Assembly (NCBI GenBank): GCA_050304135.1
Contig: JBNLDC010000008.1
Span: 196,248 to 260,247 of the forward strand
Direction: 5' to 3'
Length of the DNA: 64,000 nucleotides
Source: JAFGNB01 sp050304135
GTDB taxonomy: Bacteria > Fibrobacterota > Chitinivibrionia > Chitinivibrionales > Chitinispirillaceae
The notes under the pieces were generated by a model. The model made no database searches. It was not told the origin of the DNA and saw nothing but the letters and a program-made list of their open reading frames with translations. A program made the translations under genes and the position numbers. Positions 8,136-16,031 of the stretch are shown here, one piece after another (positions within the stretch are counted from its first letter, which is position 1; the number at the start of each line of letters is the position of its first letter).

Positions 8136-9305
8136 ATGCGTATTATACTTTATACGGGAAAAGGTGGGGTTGGAAAAACGAGCATTGCAGCAGCAACAGC
8201 CTTTTCCATCGCCCGCTCAGGCAGGAAAACACTTATTATCAGCACCGATGCAGCACACAGTCTCGGTGACTCTCTCGATAGAAAACTCTCGCCTGAACCG
8301 GTTGAGATTGAAAACAACCTCTGGGCACAGGAGATCGACTCCGCACATGAGGTCGAGCAGGGATGGGGAAAAATTCAGGAGTATCTCACCACACTCTTCA
8401 CCTCGAAAACTGTAAAAAATATCACCACAGAGGAACTGACCGTTTTTCCCGGCATGGAGGATCTGGCAAGTCTGTTGCGGATTCTCCGGTACTACCGGGA
8501 GAATACGTTTGATGTCATCGTCATCGACTGCGCCCCCACCGGCGAGACCCTCGCCCTGCTGAGTTTTCCAGAGATGTTGCGCTGGTGGATGGACAAACTC
8601 TTTCCATTCAAGAGGAAAATGCTCAAGGTCGTCCGTCCGGTCATCCAGCCGGTATTCGGTATCCCGATGCCGCACGACAGCGTCATGGCGGAGATCGAAC
8701 ACATTTACGAACAGCTTGACGAGATGAAACGCATTTTTTCCGACCGTGAAACCACCAGTATCCGTATTGTGGTCAACCCGGAAAAAATGGTGATCAAAGA
8801 GGCGCAGCGAAGCTTTACCTATCTGAATATTTACGACTTCAACATCGATGCGATCGTGATCAACCGGGTTATTCCCGATGGCGTCAGCGATGAGTACTTC
8901 AGTGTCTGGAAAGAGATTCAGAAAAAATACCGGCAGACCATCACCGAGAGCTTCTCGCCCCTTCCCCAGCTGAACGCTCCCCTGTTCGAGCGTGAGATCG
9001 TCGGAATAGAAATGCTCTCCCGCATGGGTGCTGAACTCTTTACGGAGCTCGACCCGGCCGCTATCATGTACAACACCCGGATCCAGGAGGTTGAAAAATT
9101 AGGGGATGAATACATTTTATCGATCTATATGCCGTTCGTTGAAAAACAGGATCTCTCGCTCAACCAGAAAGGCGACGAAATTATCGTAAAAGTCGGTAAC
9201 GTCAAACGGACAATCACTCTGCCGCGGACACTCGTGGGCAGCACTATCGCCGGCGCTAAATTTGAAGATGAGCGACTCAAAATCAGATTCGGGGGGAACA
9301 AATGA
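8136..9305 (+). CDS. ArsA/Get3-family ATPase with C-terminal HSP20-like domain
   Basis: 389 residues. The start follows a strong AAGGAGG. The deviant Walker A GKGGVGKT is at residues 8-15, followed by the family motifs STDAAHSLGDSLD (switch/A-motif) and VIVIDCAPTGETLALL (Walker B/switch region). The last ~80 residues (SIYMPFVEKQDLSLNQKGDE, ITLPRTLVGS, KFEDERLKIRFGG) form the ArsA-HSP20-like domain found in bacterial homologues. ArsA energises arsenite efflux and Get3 delivers tail-anchored proteins; bacterial versions with the HSP20 domain are mostly unassigned. There is no arsB, arsR or arsC nearby, so an arsenical role is not supported. A TTCG-ATATA-CGAA palindrome at 8090-8102 lies before the gene. 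It overlaps the next gene by 4 bases. Confidence 0.88.
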   Translation: MRIILYTGKGGVGKTSIAAATAFSIARSGRKTLIISTDAAHSLGDSLDRKLSPEPVEIENNLWAQEIDSAHEVEQGWGKIQEYLTTLFTSKTVKNITTEELTVFPGMEDLASLLRILRYYRENTFDVIVIDCAPTGETLALLSFPEMLRWWMDKLFPFKRKMLKVVRPVIQPVFGIPMPHDSVMAEIEHIYEQLDEMKRIFSDRETTSIRIVVNPEKMVIKEAQRSFTYLNIYDFNIDAIVINRVIPDGVSDEYFSVWKEIQKKYRQTITESFSPLPQLNAPLFEREIVGIEMLSRMGAELFTELDPAAIMYNTRIQEVEKLGDEYILSIYMPFVEKQDLSLNQKGDEIIVKVGNVKRTITLPRTLVGSTIAGAKFEDERLKIRFGGNK

Positions 9306-9514
9306 GCAGCAACCTGATTGCACAGTTTATAACCGCCAAACTGGAACTCTCCGAAAAGCTGCTCCGGATGCTTCCCGATCCGGGCCGCTCCCGTGTGACT
9401 GCGTTCCGTGATGCCGTGGTCGTATCACTGCACGAAGCGACCGGAACGTTTCTCCATAACAAAGCTCCGGAACAGGACGCGGAAAAAGGGTGCACCCCGG
9501 TGTCAATTGACTGA
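9302..9514 (+). CDS. Small protein translationally coupled to the ArsA-type ATPase
   Basis: 70 residues. The ATG overlaps the stop of the ATPase gene (ATGA), and GGGGGAAC inside the upstream gene serves as ribosome-binding site. The first half is an amphipathic helical stretch (IAQFITAKLELSEKLLRMLP, then SRVTAFRDAVVVSLHEATG); the tail is hydrophilic. No family is recognised. Tight coupling suggests a partner or regulatory subunit of the ATPase. Confidence 0.65.
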   Translation: MSSNLIAQFITAKLELSEKLLRMLPDPGRSRVTAFRDAVVVSLHEATGTFLHNKAPEQDAEKGCTPVSID

Positions 9515-9545
9515 GGAGCCACTTCGAGGGGATCATGGTTTACTC

Positions 9546-10976
9546 TTACCAGCTTTTCGAAAACACAAACGGATAAACCACCTCACAGGTATCACCACGA
9601 TTATAAATTCTGCCAAAACGCCACGACCTGATAATTGACGTGATTTCATTCTCAAGCATGGTATCACCAATAGTGCTTTCCACAATAGAGGCGGAAGCCA
9701 CATTGCCGAATTCATCTATCATAAATTTAACGGTAATTTTTCCCGATTTATCCATACCATCCGCTAAACGCCGATTGTAGGCATAGCGAAGCTTCGGTAA
9801 CTCTGTCATAACAACTTTCATAATAGAAGCCTTCGATCGCAATTCGCCACTGTGAACTTTGTAAAGAATACACTTATTCGGAGACGATTTTGCAACTTCG
9901 ACAGTTGCCGTTGTGTAATTCCGCTGATTCTCAATAGGATCGAATATCTGGATATCCAATTGATTTTTCAACCCAGCCAGAGAAGTTGAATCTATGCGAA
10001 GGGAATCAAGCGGATACACCGAAGAGACCTTGCCTGCAGGCGTTATAGTACACCTGAACCGCAACGTATCCTGAAGGTGAAACAACGTATCATTTTTAGA
10101 AATATAAGCGCTTATTACATGACAGAGTTTCGGGGCTTTTAAGACTAATGCTGCAGAATCACGTAAAGGCTCACGGAATTGCAATTCCTTCATTTCTTTC
10201 CATGAGGATTTATCCATAATAGAATCGACGATTTGTTTGTCAAATGGTGTTTCCGAAACGACGGAACTGCCAAGTGCCAAAAGCACGACTCGCCAGAAAT
10301 TTTTATTATCACAGGTATGGGTACTGTAGGTCTTTATCTGGTCGCAACGAGGATAAGAGGTGCTGATATCAAGTTTATCGCAACTAACCAACCGGTTTTC
10401 GTTATAATCCCAAATAGCATATGCAAGATTTTCCGCTTCCAGCTCGTAACGGGGATAACCTTTGGGTATGCCAAAAAAGGTCTCAACTTCAAAACTTATA
10501 TCGAGGTCCATTTTACCCAAAAGAATGGCCATGTCCGCATTAATACCTGCTTCAAGAAGGTGTTGACGGGACGGTATAGTTATGCCCAGTCTTTGCAATT
10601 TACGGTATGATGATGCGCTTAAGGTGTCGGGAATGTTTTTCGGTGCATTCTGCCGGACAGCCAAACTTTTAGAAAAGGGGCTTTTTACCACCAGGATGTT
10701 ATCGGTGTTGGAAATGAATGCACGTTCCATGTACCAGTGGATAAGAGAGTCGAGGATTACTAATGCAGAGTCTTTTTTAATGTTAAAATCTTCCGATATA
10801 AAATCAAGGAGTGTGGAGTCGGAAATAATCAAATCGTCAATTCGGGGTGGAAGAACCGTAAGTTTCCTATCACCAAAACTCTTCTTAAAATAGGTATTAT
10901 TTATATACCGGTTGGTACAACCGAGAAGGAGAATAAATATAAAAATTAAATAATGCAGATGACGGTTATTATTCAT
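9546..10976 (-). CDS. Lipoprotein with C-terminal TonB/AgmX-like domain
   Basis: 476 residues from the ATG at 10976, chosen because it begins a lipoprotein signal (MNNNRHLHYLIFIFILLLGC, Cys about residue 20); the frame extends 24 codons upstream without a signal. The middle ~330 residues are not recognised. The last ~95 residues (ELPKLRYAYNRRLADGMDKS, GKITVKFMIDEFGNVASASI, ITSIIRSWRFG) match the AgmX/PglI-type TonB C-terminal domain, including the GxVxxxxxxxSxxxD-like core. The family occurs in outer-membrane or gliding-related complexes of Myxococcota and relatives. Base composition is more AT-rich than the neighbouring ArsA operon, so acquisition is possible. Its stop faces that of the small protein 31 bases away. 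Confidence 0.7.
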   Translation of the reverse strand: MNNNRHLHYLIFIFILLLGCTNRYINNTYFKKSFGDRKLTVLPPRIDDLIISDSTLLDFISEDFNIKKDSALVILDSLIHWYMERAFISNTDNILVVKSPFSKSLAVRQNAPKNIPDTLSASSYRKLQRLGITIPSRQHLLEAGINADMAILLGKMDLDISFEVETFFGIPKGYPRYELEAENLAYAIWDYNENRLVSCDKLDISTSYPRCDQIKTYSTHTCDNKNFWRVVLLALGSSVVSETPFDKQIVDSIMDKSSWKEMKELQFREPLRDSAALVLKAPKLCHVISAYISKNDTLFHLQDTLRFRCTITPAGKVSSVYPLDSLRIDSTSLAGLKNQLDIQIFDPIENQRNYTTATVEVAKSSPNKCILYKVHSGELRSKASIMKVVMTELPKLRYAYNRRLADGMDKSGKITVKFMIDEFGNVASASIVESTIGDTMLENEITSIIRSWRFGRIYNRGDTCEVVYPFVFSKSW

Positions 10977-11604
10977 GGTTTTTTCCAGTATATGTTTTGA
11001 AATTATACGTCGTCCCGAAGTTAGTGGCAATTTATATGAACAGTACAAATGTTTCTCTACTACGTTCTCACCTCGACATCCCTCCCCCGTTTACAGTAGA
11101 GGAAAATAGTTTTCAGTTCCCTTCTCCCGTAAGCGGGGGACCACGGAGATACACGTAGTAGCGACGCAGCCAACGGTAAGGGATGGTATGGGATGGGGGT
11201 AAAGAAACACGGAAAGTAATGTATTGTATAAATGTTTAAATGCCGATTTTTTATTTAAAACAGGTCTGCCACCAAATTTGGGACATCGTCTAAATTTAAA
11301 ATAAGTGCCTTTCGGAATTATACACAATAGTGATGACAAGATAAAAAATTCTACGTCTATATGGACTATAAAAAGAAATGGCCCCGAGAGTACCACCAAG
11401 TGAGAGTTTGCTTCCTGAATCTCCCAGACCGACAATGGATTATGTGTTCATTTCAAAAGAATGCGACGCTTCCTGTGTCTTGCTGCCTGAGCGTCACCTC
11501 AATTCACAGTTCCGAGCATATTTTTCCCTATGGTTCGTATTATATGAAGTTCAGGAAATCCATGTAGGAACCAAGAAAAAGAAAATGGATATCAATCAAC
11601 CACC
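10977..11604. other. 628-base intergenic stretch with an interspersed repeat
   Basis: No believable gene is present. Short frames here lack ribosome-binding sites and family resemblance. Positions 11126-11162 carry a repeat (CCCG-TAA-GCGGG stem followed by GGGACCACGGAG) that recurs at 22325-22363. The left end should contain the promoter of the minus-strand lipoprotein. Confidence 0.5.
11137..11162. repeat. Interspersed repeat, copy 1
   Basis: A 26-base element beginning GGGACCACGGAG and ending CGTAGTAGC, preceded by a short CCCG/CGGG stem. It matches 22338-22363 at all but the five central bases. Confidence 0.5.
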
Positions 11605-12090
11605 ATGACTACACCACCTGTCCGCTTTCACTCCACCGCCGCATTTGTCGCCGACATCGAGCGGTCAAAAGCATTCTACACCGGTCTCCTCGGACAGGAA
11701 ATCGATCTCGATTTCGGTAAAAACGTCATCCTCAAATCGGGTCTCGCTCTCTGGGAGATCCAGCCGAACCATATCATTCCCCAAACCCTCGGACATGAAC
11801 AAGTTGCTGAAAACCGCAGCACCCGATTTGAATTCTACTTTGAAACGCCGGCACTCATCGAAGTCTATGAACACCTTCTCGCCGCAGGGGTGGAGTTCCT
11901 TCATCCGGTGCACGAAGAACCATGGGGGCAGCGGACCATCCGCTGTTTCGATCCCGACCGCCACCTTATCGAAATCGGTGAACCGCTGGAGACCTTTATT
12001 GGCAGGCTTTATACCGAAGGAATGAACCCGGAGGAGATAACGGTAAAAACCGGCGTTCCGATCGAAAAGGTGCGGGAGCTGACCCGATGA
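11605..12090 (+). CDS. VOC-superfamily protein (glyoxalase/bleomycin-resistance/dioxygenase fold)
   Basis: 161 residues. The first ~125 residues show the paired beta-alpha-beta-beta-beta pattern of VOC proteins: RFHSTAAFVADIERSKAFYT, LGQEIDLDFGKNV, LAAGVEFLHPVHEEPWGQRT and the closing RCFDPDRHLIEIGEPLE, where the final Glu is in the usual metal-ligand position. The last ~35 residues (GMNPEEITVKTGVPIEKVRE) look like a small helix-turn-helix extension not normally present. Substrates vary widely across the superfamily and cannot be assigned. The stop overlaps the next gene by 4 bases, so the two are co-translated. No strong Shine-Dalgarno precedes the ATG. Confidence 0.8.
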   Translation: MTTPPVRFHSTAAFVADIERSKAFYTGLLGQEIDLDFGKNVILKSGLALWEIQPNHIIPQTLGHEQVAENRSTRFEFYFETPALIEVYEHLLAAGVEFLHPVHEEPWGQRTIRCFDPDRHLIEIGEPLETFIGRLYTEGMNPEEITVKTGVPIEKVRELTR

Positions 12091-12479
12091 CCGGTACTCA
12101 CTTTTTTGCATACGGCACACTGATGAGTGAAAAGGTGCTCCGGAAAGTAACCGGGGAAACCTTTCCGCGAACATCCGGTACCCTTAGCGGTTTCGCCCGC
12201 TATGCGATTCGCAACGAGGTATATCCCGGACTGATAGAGGAAGAGCTGGGACAGGTTGAGGGTGTCGTGTACTCCGGGCTTTCCACCGCCGCATGGAATC
12301 TACTCGACCGGTTTGAAGGTTCCATGTATAAAAAAATCAACGTTTTCATACGTTGCAACCATGAGCAAGTTTCCGCAGAAACCTATCTGCTCAAGCTTGA
12401 ATATCGTCCGGTTCTTGAGAAACACTCCTGGAATTTTGATGCATTTTTACGAGAAAGAATACACCGATTCGTTTTTTGA
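12087..12479 (+). CDS. Gamma-glutamylcyclotransferase-like (AIG2/GGCT fold) protein
   Basis: 130 residues. It has the family signature FFAYGTLMSEKVLRKVTG at the N-terminus (the YGTL glycine loop) and the strand/turn GVVYSGLSTAAWNLLDRFEG, containing the Asp-Arg-Phe-Glu stretch with the conserved acidic residue. The family includes gamma-glutamylcyclotransferases and gamma-glutamylamine cyclotransferases, which release 5-oxoproline from gamma-glutamyl compounds. Members this short are often uncharacterised. It overlaps the VOC gene by ATGA and is probably expressed from the same transcript. The two together could act on a gamma-glutamyl thiol or aldehyde adduct, but that is speculative. Confidence 0.8.
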   Translation: MTGTHFFAYGTLMSEKVLRKVTGETFPRTSGTLSGFARYAIRNEVYPGLIEEELGQVEGVVYSGLSTAAWNLLDRFEGSMYKKINVFIRCNHEQVSAETYLLKLEYRPVLEKHSWNFDAFLRERIHRFVF

Positions 12480-12740
12480 TTTACTAGATTCTCGAAGAAA
12501 CTCACGGTTATCACCCTTACCGGTAATGTTTTTTTTCAGATCTGACTGCCCCGATCTCACTTTCAGACACAAATTCTACCTACTCCCATTGAAAATTATC
12601 CATTTTTCAAACATCCGGAACCGGCGATCAATCAACAACGGCCATTGCTACCCCTGCGGGAAAGCTGCCGTCACATGTCGTAATTAACGAATTTTTCGCT
12701 TTCGCCGTAAAAACTGTTGCCTGGTGTCGTAATAATAATA

Positions 12741-13706
12741 ATGGTACTGCAAAGAAATATCTCATCTACCGGCTATGATCCTGATCTGCTCAAGGAGCCC
12801 TTCCTGGCGTCAGAGATACTCATTGATGATATTTTTCTTATCAATAAACATCAAAAACGCCTGTTGACCACTATCACTGCAGGACTCCTGCTGTTTGCTC
12901 TGATCACTTCGGGAATTATTCTGCTCAAGCAGTTACTGTTCAACAATCCTTCCTCGCCGCTCGCAAGAAAGCAACGCTATTTTACCGGGACTACTATTCC
13001 CGGTTTGCCCCCGAAAGCCACCCGCAGCAGCCGTACCGGTCCTCCAGGAGTGCCACCACCGGCAACCGCACATGCTCCCGGCAGAGAAAAACCATCCGTT
13101 TCCCCACCTCCTCCGACATCATCAGTGGAACGGACGACCCCGGCCGGCACTACCAACGCACGAAAAAAAACGATAGCGTATTCAAGCAAATCACCCGGAC
13201 CATCATCAGCTGCTCCAAGTCGGACTGCACTACGACAACCGGACACACGATCAGCCTCAGGCAAAAAACCGGCAGGTAATCGAAGAGCACCGAAACCAAC
13301 CGCCACCCCGGCATCCCGCAATGTCAGAACACCATCACCGGTTTACACCAAGGCCAGCGATAATTTCGATCGCTCTGAATTTTATCTCCCCGCAGATGAT
13401 GGAAAATCGTCGCGTCGTTCGCCAAACATGGCGGCCAACCGTGGGGGTAGTAGTTCGCAGGAGCGGTCACCCCGCAATAAAATTCCTCTCATTGCTAATC
13501 TTGCACAGCAATTCGACGGGCAACTCTATGCCACGCTGGAGCGGAACGGCGATTACTACAAACTCAAGCTTGCACTCCCCGATAAACAGGTGACACCATT
13601 TAAAAAAGCACTCGCCAAAATGGTGCAGTACGCATCGTACACCAATGTTCCGGAAGAATCGATACCCGGGAAACGATGCATTATTCTCGAAACACATATC
13701 AGGTAA
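12741..13706 (+). CDS. Single-pass membrane protein with Pro/Ser/Thr-rich linker; C-terminus resembles that of the anti-sigma protein
   Basis: 321 residues from the ATG at 12741; an in-frame TTG at 12717 is possible, and neither has a good ribosome-binding site. A cytoplasmic N-terminus of about 40 residues precedes one transmembrane helix (LLTTITAGLLLFALITSGII). About 170 residues of low-complexity Pro/Ser/Thr/Arg/Lys follow. The terminal ~75 residues form a compact domain (LAQQFDGQLYATLERNGDYY, KLKLALPDKQVTPFKKAL) similar in pattern to the end of the anti-sigma protein encoded two genes later. It lies 111 bases upstream of the ECF sigma gene on the same strand and probably belongs to the same envelope-signalling cassette. 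No known family is recognised. Confidence 0.7.
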   Translation: MVLQRNISSTGYDPDLLKEPFLASEILIDDIFLINKHQKRLLTTITAGLLLFALITSGIILLKQLLFNNPSSPLARKQRYFTGTTIPGLPPKATRSSRTGPPGVPPPATAHAPGREKPSVSPPPPTSSVERTTPAGTTNARKKTIAYSSKSPGPSSAAPSRTALRQPDTRSASGKKPAGNRRAPKPTATPASRNVRTPSPVYTKASDNFDRSEFYLPADDGKSSRRSPNMAANRGGSSSQERSPRNKIPLIANLAQQFDGQLYATLERNGDYYKLKLALPDKQVTPFKKALAKMVQYASYTNVPEESIPGKRCIILETHIR

Positions 13707-13817
13707 TTCTGTTTCGTACCCCTCCCGCAGGCTGGTACCCCTTCTTCAGAAAGTATTTTAATTTTTTCGGAACTTTTTTCTTCCTGCAGTGTCTGATTCA
13801 AAGGATGGTCAATAAAA

Positions 13818-14429
13818 GTGTCTCTCGCGGCAGTTCACGATGATGATCTGAAACTGGTTGAACTCTGCCGCAGCGGTGACCGGATCGCGTTTGACTGTCT
13901 GGTGGTGAAATACCAGCACATAGTCGTCGGCATGTGTACGCGGCTCACCGGTTCCCATGCCGACGGCGAAGATACCGCACAGGAGTGTTTCGTGAAAGTA
14001 TACCGTCATATCGCCCGATTTTCAGGGAAAAGCACTTTTTCCACCTGGCTCTACCGGATCGTGATCAACACCTGCAGGAACCGCCACCGTTCATGGTGGA
14101 ACCGTCTCAACCATCAAACATCTACGCTTGACGGCGCTCCTGAATCCGACGATACCTCCGCTGACCGGAGCTCGGCGCTACGCGATACCCGGTTCACTCC
14201 GGTGAAGGATCTCGAGCGTACACGTCTGGGTCAGGCAATCGAAACGGCGATCACCCAGCTGCCACCTAAATATAAAGAGATTGTAGTACTGCGGGATCTA
14301 CAGGAACTCTCTTACGATGAAATTAAAACGATTACCGGTATGAACGAGGGTACCGTAAAATCCCGGCTTTTCCGTGCACGAACCATACTGCAGCAGAAAC
14401 TGAAAGGTTTGAAAAATGAACGATCGTGA
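13818..14429 (+). CDS. ECF-type RNA polymerase sigma-70 factor
   Basis: 203 residues with a GTG start; AAGGA lies 12 bases upstream. Sigma region 2 covers about residues 22-95 (AFDCLVVKYQHIVVGMCTRL, EDTAQECFVKVYRHIARFSG, STFSTWLYRIVINTCRNRHR). A linker of ~45 residues follows, then sigma region 4 at about 140-195 (LPPKYKEIVVLRDLQELSYD, TGMNEGTVKSRLFRARTILQ). It has the usual two-domain ECF architecture with no extension. The anti-sigma gene overlaps its 3' end by 14 bases, the classic arrangement that ensures stoichiometric inhibition. The regulon probably includes the vWA lipoprotein downstream, as in many ECF cassettes. Confidence 0.93.
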   Translation: MSLAAVHDDDLKLVELCRSGDRIAFDCLVVKYQHIVVGMCTRLTGSHADGEDTAQECFVKVYRHIARFSGKSTFSTWLYRIVINTCRNRHRSWWNRLNHQTSTLDGAPESDDTSADRSSALRDTRFTPVKDLERTRLGQAIETAITQLPPKYKEIVVLRDLQELSYDEIKTITGMNEGTVKSRLFRARTILQQKLKGLKNERS

Positions 14430-15678
14430 ACTGTTGCAGCTTCTACCCGATTATGTGGCGGGCCGGGTTGATTCTCAGCTCGGCAGGTTGATCGAAGAGC
14501 GCTGTGCGGCGTCGGAAGAGCTGCGCAGCGCTCTCGAGGCGGCACGACGGTACACCGATGCACTCGATGCCGTTGAGGAGGTCCGCGCTCCCGACGATTT
14601 TCTTGACAAGGTGCACCGGCGTATTGAAGAACCCTCCGGAATGGTGCATCGTCTGCTCACCCCCATCCGGCGATGGCTCCCGGTGGAACTCGCCGGTGTT
14701 CTGGTAACCGCACTGCTGGTTCTGTTTCTGTTCAATCCTTTTTCAGGAGAACTACCGCAACTGCGCACCAGCCGACCAGTACAGGAGTACGAATCCAGGC
14801 AACAGCCGGCACCGACGCCTCCAGCCGCAATTCCACAGAAACAATCCCGTAGTGATACGAATACAACGTCAGAGAAGAAACGGCTGGCGAAGAACGAACA
14901 ACTTTTATACTCCAGGCAGAAAAACCAACCTGCCGCTCGCGCACAACGGGTGCCAACATCTTCCCCAGTAAAAAAGAAGTCCCTTCCGAAAGCGACCGCT
15001 TTTGCCCCGGCTTCTGATGCAAAAAAACAAGAACTGGAATCTGGGGGTGCGACAAAGCAGCTTTCCGGATCGCTTGGCTCAGCTGCAGGCATCGCTTCCC
15101 GTGTAGAAAACGCCGTTAAAGATAAGAATGCCGGTGCACGACTCTCTTCCGCTCCCGCACAGGCTGTCCGGAATACCGATACGTACGGCAGTACCGACGG
15201 TATGGCAAAACCATCCGCCTCTGCGGCACCACCTCCAGCTCCACCTGAGGTCGTTGCTGAAAACAGGATGACACTTGAAAAGAAAACAGCACCAGAATTG
15301 AACGAATCCGCCGCTCAGCCGCAATCCACCATGGAAAGAAAAATGAGTTCCCCACGAAGAAGTGTTGCGAGGGCATTTAACGAAAAACGATCTCTGGAGA
15401 CAGAAGCTGCCCCCTTTGTCGACGAAGATTATTCTGAGCCGGAACCGACTGAACTTCTTGCAACAACCCGAAAAGCAGTGCGACGTTATCGAGGATCAAT
15501 TGATACAGTTTTCACTGCCACCCCTCAAATGATTTCGCTGCAGATTACCCTTCCTTCGGGAAAACTTGACAATTTCCGGAAAAGGCTCTCCCGATCGTGT
15601 TCCGTGACCATTACCGATACGCTTCCGCCTGCCGATCAGAGCTCGATATCGGTATTTCTTACTGTGGGTAAGAAGTAA
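14416..15678 (+). CDS. Membrane-anchored anti-sigma factor with long low-complexity region and C-terminal domain
   Basis: 420 residues. The N-terminal ~75 residues (RELLQLLPDYVAGRVDSQLG, helix-rich to VHRRIEE) are an anti-sigma-like cytoplasmic domain that lacks the His-x3-Cys-x2-Cys zinc motif. One transmembrane helix follows at about residues 92-110 (LAGVLVTALLVLFLFNPF). About 230 residues of Ala/Pro/Lys/Ser-rich sequence lead to a compact end (RRYRGSIDTVFTATPQMISL, LPSGKLDNFRKRLSRS). This end resembles that of the 321-aa membrane protein upstream, and such terminal domains occur next to YfbK-type vWA genes. It starts inside the sigma gene. Regulated intramembrane proteolysis is the usual release mechanism for this class, but no protease is encoded nearby. 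Confidence 0.82.
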   Translation: MNDRELLQLLPDYVAGRVDSQLGRLIEERCAASEELRSALEAARRYTDALDAVEEVRAPDDFLDKVHRRIEEPSGMVHRLLTPIRRWLPVELAGVLVTALLVLFLFNPFSGELPQLRTSRPVQEYESRQQPAPTPPAAIPQKQSRSDTNTTSEKKRLAKNEQLLYSRQKNQPAARAQRVPTSSPVKKKSLPKATAFAPASDAKKQELESGGATKQLSGSLGSAAGIASRVENAVKDKNAGARLSSAPAQAVRNTDTYGSTDGMAKPSASAAPPPAPPEVVAENRMTLEKKTAPELNESAAQPQSTMERKMSSPRRSVARAFNEKRSLETEAAPFVDEDYSEPEPTELLATTRKAVRRYRGSIDTVFTATPQMISLQITLPSGKLDNFRKRLSRSCSVTITDTLPPADQSSISVFLTVGKK

Positions 15679-16031
15679 CAACAGGCATCGCAATTCACCA
15701 TTCGGAGTTAGGGCAGGAGACGTTTAATAGTATAATAGTTGACTCCGTCTCAATATTCTAATCTTACTCACACTTCCGCAACCAACTCCACCTACCTCGG
15801 GGTGAGCGCCTACCTGTCGTATTCGAGCCTGAATATCCACCGGAAATGAGAAGAACCTGATTGAATTAAAAACGTTAGTTGTATCTTTTTTCATATTCCT
15901 CCCTCCCAAATACCACCCCAAAAAAAAAATTAAAAATTCCGGAACTTTTCTCCTTACGTGGTGTCGAAAGGGGTGTAGCGTTCACGGTACCTGAACGCAA
16001 ACAGAACAATTCACCTATTCAGGAGGAAGTT
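15679..16031. other. 353-base gap between anti-sigma and vWA genes
   Basis: The frame of the vWA gene is open back to 15879, but no ribosome-binding site or signal peptide supports the upstream starts. Bases 15740-15850 have higher GC than the surrounding AT-rich sequence and could be a degraded coding fragment. Nothing recognisable is encoded. A promoter for the vWA gene, perhaps ECF-dependent, would lie here. Confidence 0.5.

Noticed and set aside
8136..9305. Arsenite efflux ATPase
   Set aside because: No arsB, arsR, arsC or arsD neighbour is present, and the HSP20-like tail is typical of bacterial homologues without proven arsenic function.
11091..11435. 114-aa minus-strand open frame in the gap after the TonB-like lipoprotein
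   Set aside because: It includes the interspersed repeat and has no ribosome-binding site or recognisable domain.
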